Assembly (NCBI RefSeq): GCF_910592395.1
Contig: NC_088321.1
Coordinates: forward strand, 14,694,001 to 14,758,000
Origin: Lineus longissimus
Taxonomy: Eukaryota; Nemertea; Pilidiophora; Heteronemertea; Lineidae
Length of the DNA: 64,000 bases
Reading direction: 5' to 3'
Below are positions 31,924 to 43,000 of this stretch, piece by piece. The notes beneath the pieces are model-generated. The model ran no database searches and was not told the DNA's origin. It was given only the letters and a program-made list of their open reading frames with translations. The stretch's first letter is position 1. Each line of letters opens with the position of its first letter. Position numbers and translations under genes: made by a program.

Positions 31924-32316
31924 AGCAAGGTGGGGGAGGAGATTGCAAGATGGGATTAACGTCAGATAACCAGTTTACAGGGATTGCGATTTAAAATAAG
32001 TGAATTGGCAGGCACCATCTTCTTCAGCGTTTGCTCTGCACTTGGAGATGTTATTCTCTAGGGAGTATTCCTCCTCCAAGGTAACCTCGAGTCTATCAAA
32101 CAGGCTCCTTATCTCACTTTCTTAGGCTGGGGAATAATTGTCATATCTTTTTTGATTCAACTGAAACTATCAGTTATTAGTCTTTCAATAATCTTTTAAT
32201 TGAGGTGCATTTTCTTGAAGAAAAAACTATTTTGGCAACTGTTGCCCCCCTTTATACAAGGTATAAACCATAGTTGGTAATTGTGTCTACAACTGTATGT
32301 TATGTGGTCTTTTCAT

Positions 32317-32322
32317 AATAAA
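32317..32322 (+). terminator. Candidate poly(A) signal of FBXO28
   Basis: AATAAA within CATAATAAAATTATTG, about 1.2 kb past the stop codon. If used, the decayed exon copies are transcribed in the 3' UTR. Confidence 0.35.
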
Positions 32323-32427
32323 ATTATTGATATGATTAATAAGGTTTGTTGTTACACTTTATATTACCACCCGACAGTGACTCTGCCAGATCCAATACAG
32401 TCTTCGTCAGTCAAAGATGGGAGACTG

Positions 32428-32730
32428 GGGGTGACATGAGTAAAGACTTACAAATGCTTTTATCTAAAAATCCATATACAGTAGAACCTATCTATTAAGG
32501 ACACCCTCTGGACTGACAAGTGCTGTCCTTAATAGAGGTGTCCTGATTAGAGAGGTCAAATTGAATGGAAATAACCAATTTGGGACCAAAACTAGTGTCC
32601 TTAATAGAGAGGTTGTCCTTAGTAGAGAGGTGTCCGCTTAGGGAGGTTCTACTGCACATTTACACTAGGCCTTCCTGTGTAAAATTGAAGTAAAAGCATT
32701 TACAAGACTTATTCATAATCATATCAACCC
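32428..32730. mobile_element. Palindromic MITE split by a pogo-like MITE
   Basis: GAGTAAAGACTTACAAATGC at 32438 and its inverse GCATTTACAAGACTTATTCA at 32697 are the two arms of the family at 24250-24380; the centre is interrupted at TA by the element 32479-32654. Confidence 0.75.
32479..32654. mobile_element. pogo-like MITE nested in a palindromic MITE
   Basis: CAGTAGAACCTATCTATTAA ... GGAGGTTCTACTG, left flank TA and right flank CA (a mutated TA). Confidence 0.9.
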
Positions 32731-33050
32731 AGCAGGTGTATGCATATCAAGGGCCTGTCATAAACGTGAGTTGTCTCCTCATTCTACAGGTGTGTTATTG
32801 GTAAACATCATTGACGAGGAACAGGAGTGTCACAGGACCTAGGACCGGGAGAGTGTATACCCCTCTCAGGCCTTTGAATCAACGGCCTTGTCTGCAGAAA
32901 CGAAACAAGCCACTTCATGCCTTGAATTTAGACAAACAACACAACACACTCTTTTATTTCATTTGTTTATTAATAGAGCTTGATGCAAATCTATACAAAG
33001 TCTCAGGAATTCAATCAACTGACATAATACAAATTATACTCGTCAATTAA

Positions 33051-33384
33051 CCCCTTCATGGCCAAGATTCCTGGTATATTAAAGATTTGGGACCTACTCA
33101 TAACATGGGAACTGATTGCGTAGCCCTATGACAACTTTTTATATGGTACCATAAGGAATAAACGCACAACATTTCAAAGTACCATTTCTCTAAAAGTGCA
33201 CATAGGCGCATATTTTGAGGTGCTCGAGACAGGCTCCCATATGGTACCATAACACTACACCGCATGAAATAGGTACTTATTTTAAAGTGCTCGAGTCTGA
33301 CCTTCTAATGGTACTACTGTTTCCAAAATTGGATTGTTTTCACAAAGTCCAATCTTAAACCAAAGAAACTTGGGCACAAAGGGG
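33051..33384. mobile_element. piggyBac-like MITE
   Basis: TTAA flanks both ends; termini CCCCTTCATGGCCAAG / CTTGGGCACAAAGGGG are imperfect inverted repeats with the CCC..GGG ends usual for piggyBac. Inside are repeated ATATGGTACCATA and GTGCTCGAG palindromes. Non-coding. Confidence 0.65.
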
Positions 33385-33994
33385 TTAATTTTATTTACAA
33401 CTCTGTGCATTTGTTGGACAACCCTTGTCCCATAGCGAAATCTGAAACTGACATGGCTAAGTACAAAGATGGGCCAACAATTCATTCAATTACTGCTGTC
33501 AGGGGTATTTCAGAGTTCAGTTCTCCTTTTACGATGACCCAACCTTAATTGCAATGGTGTACATCACATGCCTGGTGTACAACCCAATAAAACTTTGCTG
33601 GTAAAGTATTCTTATAAGAATCTAACAGTATCTTTTGGGCTTTAAAACCTTTCGGGCTTTTTATCAAGACTAATGGATGGCATGGAATAGCCGTTTCAGA
33701 AGAAATTACCCTTGACAGTGTTCAAATCACTATAACACTTCCTCCATTTTATATACAAACATTTACAAGCTATAAAAATATCTCGGATAATTCCAGCAAA
33801 AATTTGTCAAAACCATGGTTTTTTTATAAAAGTTCATGATTTTGGAAAATTTTCCCATATTGAACCAATTTTTGTCTCAAAAGAACTGAATAAAATATTC
33901 AGCGCACAAGTTAATTGTTATTATATTATATTCACATACATAAATAGTGTGTTTGAAATAATTTCATGATCTTCTGCATCTTCTTCTACATTAC

Positions 33995-34190
33995 CTCCTT
34001 TGGCCTGGTTTACATACGATTCACTTGTAACTAATTCTATGTAACCCCTCAGGCTGGGTTACATATGATTCACTTCTCACTCATTCTATATACCTCCTTG
34101 GCCGGACTACATAGAATTCACTTGTTACTTATTCAACAATACCTCATTCAGCCTGGGTTACATATGATTCACTTCTCACTATTCGTCATT
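33995..34190. repeat. Tandem repeat, ~60-70 bp unit, 3-4 diverged copies
   Basis: Copies of CTGGGTTACATATGATTCAC followed by TTCTCACTCATTCTAT and ACCTC. Confidence 0.65.
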
Positions 34191-35044
34191 TTGCCAAAAC
34201 CTTGGCCGTCACCTCGGGTTTGCCAACATTTTAGCTCCACATTCACAGTGTTTGGTGAGTTGACCAATACCTCCAATTCCTCAACCTGACCTCAACCTTA
34301 AGCTTACAATATTCTCGGATACACATCTCAGCATGGGTAAAAACCCTTTTTTTGAAAGAAGATTTTTCAAAAAGAATTTTTTTTGCATCAGTTCTAATAA
34401 AACGAGGAACAATGATTAATCGATTTTAAGTAATTTTCATCTCAATACTGTATTAATTTGAGCACATGAACTTGCATTTAAACCAAAATTTTCAAATCCG
34501 CCTGATTAGTAAAGTTACAAAGACCTGAGAACTTGTACGATACTCATAACCGTGAAAATTTCGCGGCGCTAAAAGTTGGCAAAATTGCTCATTTTCAATT
34601 GGTGATAGATTAAATACTGTGTTTGCTGATAAAATTCACAGGGTTAATGCATTACAGTTTATAAATTAACATGCTTTCTAGGTACGCCTTTGACAGTACA
34701 TGCACATTTGAAAATGAAACGTTTGCGAACATTTCCCAGTTTGCAGTATTCGTTTTTACCCCATCCTCCAAAATATAAGCAGACGCACAAAATGAAATCA
34801 TAATCATAACAAACAAATACATTTCAAAGGCATTATTGAGGAGTCTTCAGATCCACACTTCTGGTGATTGGCGAGATATTCCAAAACATCTAGATTTAGA
34901 ACGAACCGCACTTTACAGTGTAAATGCACTATGCGCAAACGAAGCCTCGTTTTCAATTCCGCTTGGGTTGGTGCAAAATGCGGAAGCTGTCAAAAAGCTT
35001 TTAAAACCACATTTTTCTTTGTTTAATTTGAGACGTTTTCGAAT

Positions 35045-35200
35045 AGAAATTGATACCTTACTGTCAGTATTGATTGAGTCACCCAAACCGCTCGGATGGA
35101 GCCGAAATGTTGCTCGTTTTTGGCCAACATTTTTGCTCCACCCTCACGGTTTTGCTGAGACAATCAATACCTCTAGTTTCTTATAAATTCCGATGCCTGG
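35045..35200. mobile_element. Fold-back repeat with GATTGTCTCACCAAAACCG arms
   Basis: GATTGAGTCACCCAAACCGCTCGGATGGAGCCGAAATGTTG is inverted as GCCAACATTTTTGCTCCACC and GGTTTTGCTGAGACAATCAA. Related to 59285-59470 and to the half copies at 34190-34290 and 55020-55110. Confidence 0.6.
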
Positions 35201-35516
35201 CTTTGGTATGGAAAACCTGTTTCCAAACACCTCGCAGATAAAACTTGTTAATCAATGTGATCAAATAAGACATGTGCCAAAATAATATGATTAAAAAACG
35301 GTGCCAAAGTGATTGTATAAAATTTTCCTTTAGTTAGTATCAACAAATATATACAATGTAAAGTTAAAACAAATGCTGAGGTTAAGCATGTGGGTTGTGA
35401 CAAAATTCAAATCTGATTGGCTGTTTTAAAAACACTAACTAAATAAATTGACCAATCAGAAACGTCGTTACATTTCTAAAGTTTGTTTCTTGGCCTATTC
35501 ATATGCGTTAATGGTA

Positions 35517-35757
35517 TTAAAGGGGTACGCCGTTCATAATTACTGGTGGCCAAGTTCTATAGAAATGCACTAATACACAATGCCATAGTGCAGTTATTAT
35601 GAACACGAATTTGTTGAAACTTGGTACTTATTGTATTTGTAGATCTGTCTACAGAAAGGCAATGCTGAAATTTATATTAAGTATGTATTTACGCAATTGA
35701 AATTTTCAAATTCAATTACAAATTCAAAATTCTTAACGAACGGTGTAGTCCTTTAAG
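35517..35757. mobile_element. MITE-like ~190-240 bp repeat, copy B
   Basis: TTAAAGGGGTACGCCGTT at the left pairs with AACGGTGTAGTCCTTTAA at the right. The inside matches 23445-23640. Confidence 0.6.
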
Positions 35758-36388
35758 TGCCCCGCAAACAAGCGATCAAAATCGTGCCAAAAACATACGA
35801 TCGAAATCACAGCGACATGCGATCACGATCGGATGCAACAACACAAAACGTCTGCAGTGGCACCTGTGATAAGAATCCGTTATCGCAGCGACCTGCCATG
35901 AATATGAAACTCAGGAATTACCAGCTTTGAACGCAGATGAAAGATCTTTTTGTCACACAACAGCGATTAAAATCGCTGCGACTAGCCATTGCAAAAGTAC
36001 GATGCCTTTTCTTAAGTGCCTGGGTTATAATACAGGATCTACACAAACAGAAGTATTATTTTGTTCTACAAAAACAACATCACAGATGCCCGCCAACTGC
36101 GCATACTAATCATCCCAAGACCACTAATTTGACTCCTGCCTACAGTGCCCCTTTAAATCCCCAAAGGGTTAAACAAAAATCTCAAAACAGGAAGAAAAGC
36201 AGAAGTTTGAAAAGTACAAAAGTATCTAAACTATGGACAAAGAGATTGAGAATTATTACTTTAAGAATCCAGCACCAGGGGGCAGCACCCTCAGTACCTA
36301 GTTCCACTCAAAGAGGGCACTCTAATAGTGACTTGGCAAAAAATTAGTAAAGATCTGAAGATTTATGTCACCAACATACGAATAGAAG

Positions 36389-36775
36389 GAAGCTCATCCC
36401 AAGTTAGGCCTTGTTCCTAGTTCTATTCATAGAGGCCACTCTGAAGACAGTCTGACCTTCAAATGGCGTGACCTTCACCTTGTAACGACCTCGACTTATT
36501 GCGACCTTGATATTCTAGCTCATCCCAAGTTAGGCCTAGTTCCTAGTTCTATTCATAGAGGCCACTCTAAAGACAGTCTGACCTTCAAATGGAGTGACCT
36601 TCACCTTGTAACGACCTTGACTTATTGCGACCTTGATATTCTAGCTCATCCCAAGTTAGGCCTAGTTCCTAGTTCAATTCATAGAGGCCACTCTAAAGAC
36701 AGTCTGACCTTCAAATGGAGTGACCTTCACCTTGTAACGACCTTGACTTATTGCAACCTTAATATTCTAGTGACC
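36389..36775. repeat. Tandem repeat, ~126 bp unit, 3 copies
   Basis: Three near-identical copies of AGCTCATCCCAAGTTAGGCC, TTCATAGAGGCCACTCTAAA, GGAGTGACCTTCACCTTGTA and ACGACCTTGACTTATTGCGA. Non-coding. Confidence 0.9.
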
Positions 36776-37744
36776 TTGGGTATAACCTTCAGTGTTTCAT
36801 TAAAAAGGCGAGGTGTAACAATCTTAGCCCTGGAACAATTATACACTCGGTGTGCAAAAATGTGTAGCACAGCTGCTTTTTACACTGCAGGGCTATGATT
36901 GTACTGTGACTATAACTGTAGCACTTTACCTTAGCACAAAATAACACTACCTTAAATGTACCTTTTCTCTCAAAACCACTGCTTTTTCCATCTTTTCTAC
37001 GAAGTAAGGTAAGATTGTACAATTATAACCTGGGTTTAATTACAGCTTTTGTATGCATGTGTACTGTGCATTAATGTTAATGTGTATGTTTTCTGTACTG
37101 AAGAGGCTATAACTGTACCAGGATTATAAGTGTACCACTTTACCTTACAGAGATCATTAAAGAAATAAATCACACATATATATCATACAGCCACATTGGA
37201 ACAAGGCTTGTACATGCATCGTCCACATTTACTATTTAATCCATCCAAAAGCATTCAGCATTTAGTAAATAACATTTCTTTACAAAATCTTTTTACAAAA
37301 TGTTACACTTTTCTTTAAAATAATATATTTTTGTCTCGAGTCCGATTGAAATATCAACATTCCTAGAAAATCGATGTCCACAAAATGCTGATTTTTGAAT
37401 CAGACAAAATGGCTGAAGACACCCGAGGCAGTGTTCACTCAACAAGTGAGTTCTTTACCCTACACTCCCAAAACACAGATATGGTATCACCCAACCATAG
37501 AGTTTTGGGTCAAACCACACTGTGATAGGTGTTGCAGGTGTCAAGCTCCCACCTGTCAAAATCAATCACTGGCCCTGCCCCCTCATTTGCATATCCAATA
37601 AGGCATAGCTGCAAGAATGTTAATTTTGCCTGCACATAATTCTCCTAAGCGAGCAAAAAATGTCTGTATATTATAGCAGAGAAGAAGTTCTGAAGATGCC
37701 ATTTTGGCAGAAATTCTTGTCTTTTGATTAGCACGTACACGCAC

Positions 37745-37895
37745 AAAAATGCCTCTAAAATGTTTATTTTTGAACCAATTTTAAAAATTCAAAGCTCCAC
37801 GGAGAGTCAAGACAGATGTCCTTCCATTCAAGCTATCACATTTAGCAATTAACAAGAGGAAAAAAAGTCTGAAATCCGCCTAAAATCGACAATCT
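37745..37895. repeat. Dispersed ~150 bp repeat, copy 3
   Basis: TGCCTCTAAAATGTTTATTT, then AAAATTCAAAG, GGAGAGTCAAG and an A-rich end, as in 915-1080. It lies in the probable ADAM10 3' UTR. Confidence 0.55.
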
Positions 37896-37956
37896 GACAT
37901 CCCTGCAAAATACACAGACACTCCCTACCAACCCAAACTTACATGTATACAAAAAA

Positions 37957-40025
37957 TTATACTCTCTGGTGCGGATGAAGTTCTATATCTGCTTGATACC
38001 TCAGGTCCTTTGCCCGGCGCTTCTTGCCTTTCCCCGGCGGTGGGCCACCAGGTGGTGCTGATGGTGCACCGTAAGGTGGCGGCGGCCCCTGCGGTACCTG
38101 TGGACGTCTCTCAGCTGCCTGCGGCTGCTCGCCACGCGGCCGTCTCCGCGGCAACGTAAGGGCGCGTGCGGGCTTTTTACTCGGGTTGCTGCTTGGAGTG
38201 TGAACTGAACATATCTTGATGAACAAGGCCATGAAGAGGATTAACCCTATCGCCATCAGCAGGACGGCCCACCAATGAACCTGAAAGGTCAAATACGGAG
38301 TGAATTTCAAATTATTTGGAATCGCCATTCTATATTAGTATTTCCTCGTAACAAATCAGCCAATCAGAAGCGTTGTTACAAAGGCCGCTTCACCACTCCA
38401 GATTAAGGTAGCCTGGAGATTTTTCTACTTTTACCGGGACCAAGGATCTCTTATGCATTAAACGACTAAAACCTCGTCCCTACTCACCACAATCCATTCC
38501 TTGATAGTATTAAGCGTCGCTGGGTTGAAGAGAAGATTTTTCAATCGAGCTAGCGGACCGTCCGCGTCGACGCGACGGCACTTGAAGAAGGCATCACAGT
38601 AACCTTGCATGTTATCACAGTGGGAGCCTGGAAAATGTGGAATGCAAGATGATGACACTTGGAGCAGGGTGGTAAACTGGTTCATCATTGCAATAGTATT
38701 CATAGAAGGTAGAAATAATCTAGATTTCTCCAATCAGCGAGTTCACAATAATCCCTGCATATGCCCAAACCGTGTCAAAACCCGGCAAATTTCTTAAAAG
38801 TGTTTTTTCTTTGAAGCTTTTCATCAAAACCCCACATGGAATACGAAATTTACTTCTGTACTCTGAGACATCTCTTTGATATTGACTGAAATCACATCCT
38901 GAAGTATTTGACCTTGACCTTCAACATGTTGACCTTTAACCTTAGACCTACCAGCTGGCTTCCTAATAGCCAGACCTCCATTTATCGAATCTATCATTTC
39001 TTTAAACTTCGGCGCATCTGCGGCTAGCGTCAGACTTGCACTACTTATGCAGGGGGCGGTGGCAGAACCATTGGCTGAAAGAAAAAAACATTGAAGTACA
39101 GTAGAACCTCTCTATTAAGGACACCCTTGGGACTGAAAAGTACTGTCCTTAATAGAGAGGTGTCCTGATTAGAGAGGTAAAATTGAATGGTAACAACCAA
39201 TTTGGGACCAAAACCAGTGTCCTTAATAGAGAGGGTGTCCTTATTAGAGAGGTGTCCGCTAAGGGAGGTTCTACTGTATTTTTGTTTTATCGTCTAAAGA
39301 AGGACTCTTCAATAACTAAACCATAAACAATTTTCACTACTGCAATTTCACAGATTTTTAGCAGTTACTCATGGACATTTTTTTTAACAAACGGCATTTG
39401 CCGTTAACTTTTTCACTACCGTACCCGGTTTTTACCGGGTCCTTACAGTGCCCGCAGTTAGCACCACCGTTAATCACTTACCTTTGCAGGAGATATAGCA
39501 CAGCTCCGTGGAGTCTGCTTGTTCTAACGTCGACGAGCATTCCTCCCAACCGAACCGCTGACATATAGAATCCTTACAATCCTGAAAGGAGGAATAAGCA
39601 TTGTTAACCCACTTGCATTTAATCCGGCCAAATCCAACCACACTGCCTCCCTTTACACCAGCCACGCCCCATTTTAAAATTTTATTGTACTGAAACTCTA
39701 CTACTAGCTGCTATCGTAATCTTGTGAAACATGCCTCTGAAATACTTTCATTTTGTCCGATTTAGAAAATTTAAAGTTCTCCGGAGAGCCGAGGCAAAGA
39801 TCTTTCTATTTCTGCTGCCGAATTGAATTTTTTTTGAGGAAAAAAATGAAAAGGCTCCATAAGTCAGAAATGTCTCAACCCTACTATTAACCACTGAAAT
39901 GAGAGCACTTACCCCGGCCCTACAGACTTGGGTCATCGAATTGCAAGGCGTGTAGTCTTCCTTTGCAGCAGGCTTCGGGCAGGTTTTAGCCACACCAGTA
40001 AGAGGGTTAAGGAAACTATGAACAA

Positions 40026-40074
<49 letters not shown>

Positions 40075-43000
40075 ACAATATCATTGTCATCAACATCATC
40101 ATTGTTGTCATAATCATCATTATTATCATCATCGACATCATCATCATCATTATCAACAATATCATTGTCATCAACATCATCATTGTTGTCATAATCATCA
40201 TTATTATCATCATCGACATCATCATCATCATCATCATCAATATCATTGTCATCAACATCATCATTGTTGTCATAATCATCATCATTATCATCATCGACAT
40301 CATCATCATCATCATTATCATCAATATCATTGTCATCAACATCATCATTGTCGTCATAATCATCATCATCATCATAATCAGCATCTCCATTACCGGCATC
40401 ATAACCCCATTGGATTTTAGCTCAGTCTAAGGCCACAGTCCACCTATGTGGGATAATTTTCTTGCCCTGGCCTAACCACTCAGGTACAAGGGACCACCGC
40501 TCCAAGTATCATCCGACAGACCCTCATTAATTTATCAACATCGCATTTGCTTTTGAAATGTGCAAGTGAGTCGAGACGTAAAAAATATTGAATTGAGAGC
40601 TGAGCGTCAACTAGGACATTATGAGCTCTATAAACAATACTGTACTGTAAGTCCCCGGTAGGAGGAAACTGGAGTTCCCGTAGGAGACCTACGCTGTCAA
40701 AGGGAGTTGCTCTCTCAATGACAAGAGCACACCCGGACCGACTGGGAATTGAACCTGTGACCTCAGAGGTGACAGGCGCTGATGTTCGCACTGCGCCACT
40801 CCCGACAGTGGCGTTGTCAAAACATCAAAACGATTTCATAGAAAAGGATATTTGCAATTCGTTTCATTGCTGCACTCTGTTTCAGGGGAACACATCCTCG
40901 TCGCGTCGTCAAATTGACAGTTTTTACAACATGGATCTGCAGAGCTGAAATGGAAGAACGAAACAGTCAGTAAATCGGAATTTCTTTTTTTTCCAGCAGA
41001 ATTCTGTAAAGTGTACACCCTATGTGCATTCAAGCTAAATAAACACTTCTGCGAAGGCTCCTGTTAACTTGAGTAAATCCACCACTTTTTGCACAGCGCC
41101 AATTAAGTCAGGACTGATTCAATTCACGAATTGTTTGCCGTGGATTGAACCACAGAGTCAGAGACAAATTGTTGGGTGAGCTGATTTAGGTGGGTTTACA
41201 AGCGCCTGGCTATCGGATCACTCAACAGAGCCTAATGCGCTGTGTCATCACCCAATTCCAGACCACACCACAATCACAACATCACAAGGAAAACGCAGAC
41301 CTTTCAGTTTCTCTAAAAATACAAACTGACCGCACAGACTAGCCAGTTCCTGAAAGATTTATCCACAAACCTGCATTTATAGCCTGGTTTCAATTTACAG
41401 GCTTCGGACGCATCTGCCCCTGCGTCAACCGGACGAGGATTACAACACTTGTCCTGACATTGGTCAGCATAGCCACAGTCGCATTCTTCTCCTTCCTCCA
41501 CAAGCATGTTACCGCAGAATGCAACTCCAATATCTGAACAGGAAAAGTGGAGAAAATTAAGCAATTCTTGTAGAGTAGAGTCAAGCCATCCAGGACACTC
41601 ATGAGACTACTGTCCTTAGTAGTGAGTTGTCCTGATTAGAGAGGTCAAAATCTCTGTGTATGCAAGTGAATGTAGAATGAGATAGTTGGACGCAGAAATG
41701 GTTATGTCACGTCACCCTCTGTTGATTGGCATAAGGCACCTGGATGCGAAATGCTCCAAACTAAATTACCAGCGTGAATTAAAGAAGGATGGGAAATCGA
41801 CAAAGACGGAAATTTGTACCTTTGAAACAATTGATTTTTCCGTTATTCTGATTGAAAATTTCATCGAGGACTAGCGAGATGTTGTTGAGGCTGCATGGCG
41901 AGAATTGATTGTTGTTCGTCCGGTCACCAGAGGTCGCCTGGGCGAACATAATGAAATTTCCAGCATCGTTTTTCAGTTTCGTATAGGGCATACATTCGGC
42001 AGGGTAGTCGTGCTGAAATCAACAACAATGCTGAAAACGCGGGCAACGCAAAGTGTGGCTAATCCCATCGTACGAGCACAGAATTGCAGATTGTCAGATT
42101 TCTTAAGCTATTACTTATTGTATCGCAGGAGTTTCATGGAAATGGCTGGATGTTGCCATGCCAACGATATCTTGCTAAATCTTACCAATTGTACGTGGTG
42201 TTAAACCAATTGACAGAGCAAATTGGGAATTCATCGATGAAATCAACAAGGACATGCACACATGCTTTTTCTAGCGCAAATCTATTTTTAGACACAGCTA
42301 AACCTTGGGGCAAGGCATAAATCTTGCTAGAGCAGACGCGACTTGGACAAGAGGGTAGCAGTCGATTCTGCGGGTGTGAGGGGTGAAACATCCTCCAATT
42401 GGCAACTACTTGTAAAATGGGGATTCTTGACTTGCTGCTTACCGGTGATCCAAAGTTATGACCGACTTCATGGGCGAATGTCAATATTGAAACCTTGGTC
42501 GGCACACGCTGTTGGTAATTTTCAAACGTCACGATGCCGGTGTTCAAACTTTTAAACGTTCTCTTGCCACCTTCGTTGTATTCTTTGTACTGCTCGCAGA
42601 TGCCGCCGCTGACCCCTATTGGCGGGGAGAGAAATGAAAATGGAAATGAGAAAGAACATGAGACCACTACGAGCAGTCCTTTTCACACTGATTAACGGTG
42701 AAGAGGGCCAAATGTCCTTAAATTAGTAAAATTATTTCAAAACAACTTTTTTCCAATTTTCACACTTAAGAGTGAAAAGCGTTGTATAAAAACTCACTAT
42801 TATCATCACGATGATAAGTTTGACCAAGAATCATTTATAAATTCTGGTTATTACTTACTTCCCTTGGCGCCAACCCACGCCAATCCCAGCGTCCCCTGGC
42901 TGAAGTCACGATACGTGAACATGTACGCCAGGCAGAAGTCGTCGTGGTTCGCGAGGGAATTGAGGTTCAAGAAGTTGCTGACGTCGATGTACGGGTTACA

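Larger units (their letters stand above)
33389..37956. other. Convergent intergenic region, no gene recognised
   Basis: Between the FBXO28 3' side and the ADAM10 stop codon. It holds several repeats described separately and AT-rich unique DNA. No open frame resembles a known family. TTTATT at 37763-37768 (AATAAA on the minus strand) could be the ADAM10 poly(A) signal. Confidence 0.6.
39998..40851 (-). other. U12-type AT-AC intron in ADAM10
   Basis: Minus-strand donor AA|ATATCCTTTT at 40851/40852 is the U12 AT-AC consensus. The 3' end reads TTTCCTTAAC (U12 branch site, 40006-40015) then CCTCTTAC| at 39998. No GT-AG pair here keeps the frame, while AT-AC yields ...ETNC-N-GVAKTCP..., matching the CNG....CP pattern of ADAM10. 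The 854 nt intron also holds a tRNA-type SINE and a long ATC/GAT microsatellite. Confidence 0.85.

Noticed and set aside
40016..40017. AG at this point as a GT-AG acceptor for the ADAM10 exon ending at 39913
   Set aside because: It would need a GT donor cutting out the conserved ETEC..NC cysteines, and the AT-AC alternative fits U12 donor, branch site and protein pattern together.
40016..40402. 128-residue minus-strand frame almost entirely methionine, isoleucine and threonine
   Set aside because: Pure translation of the (GAT)n microsatellite; frame and composition come from the repeat.
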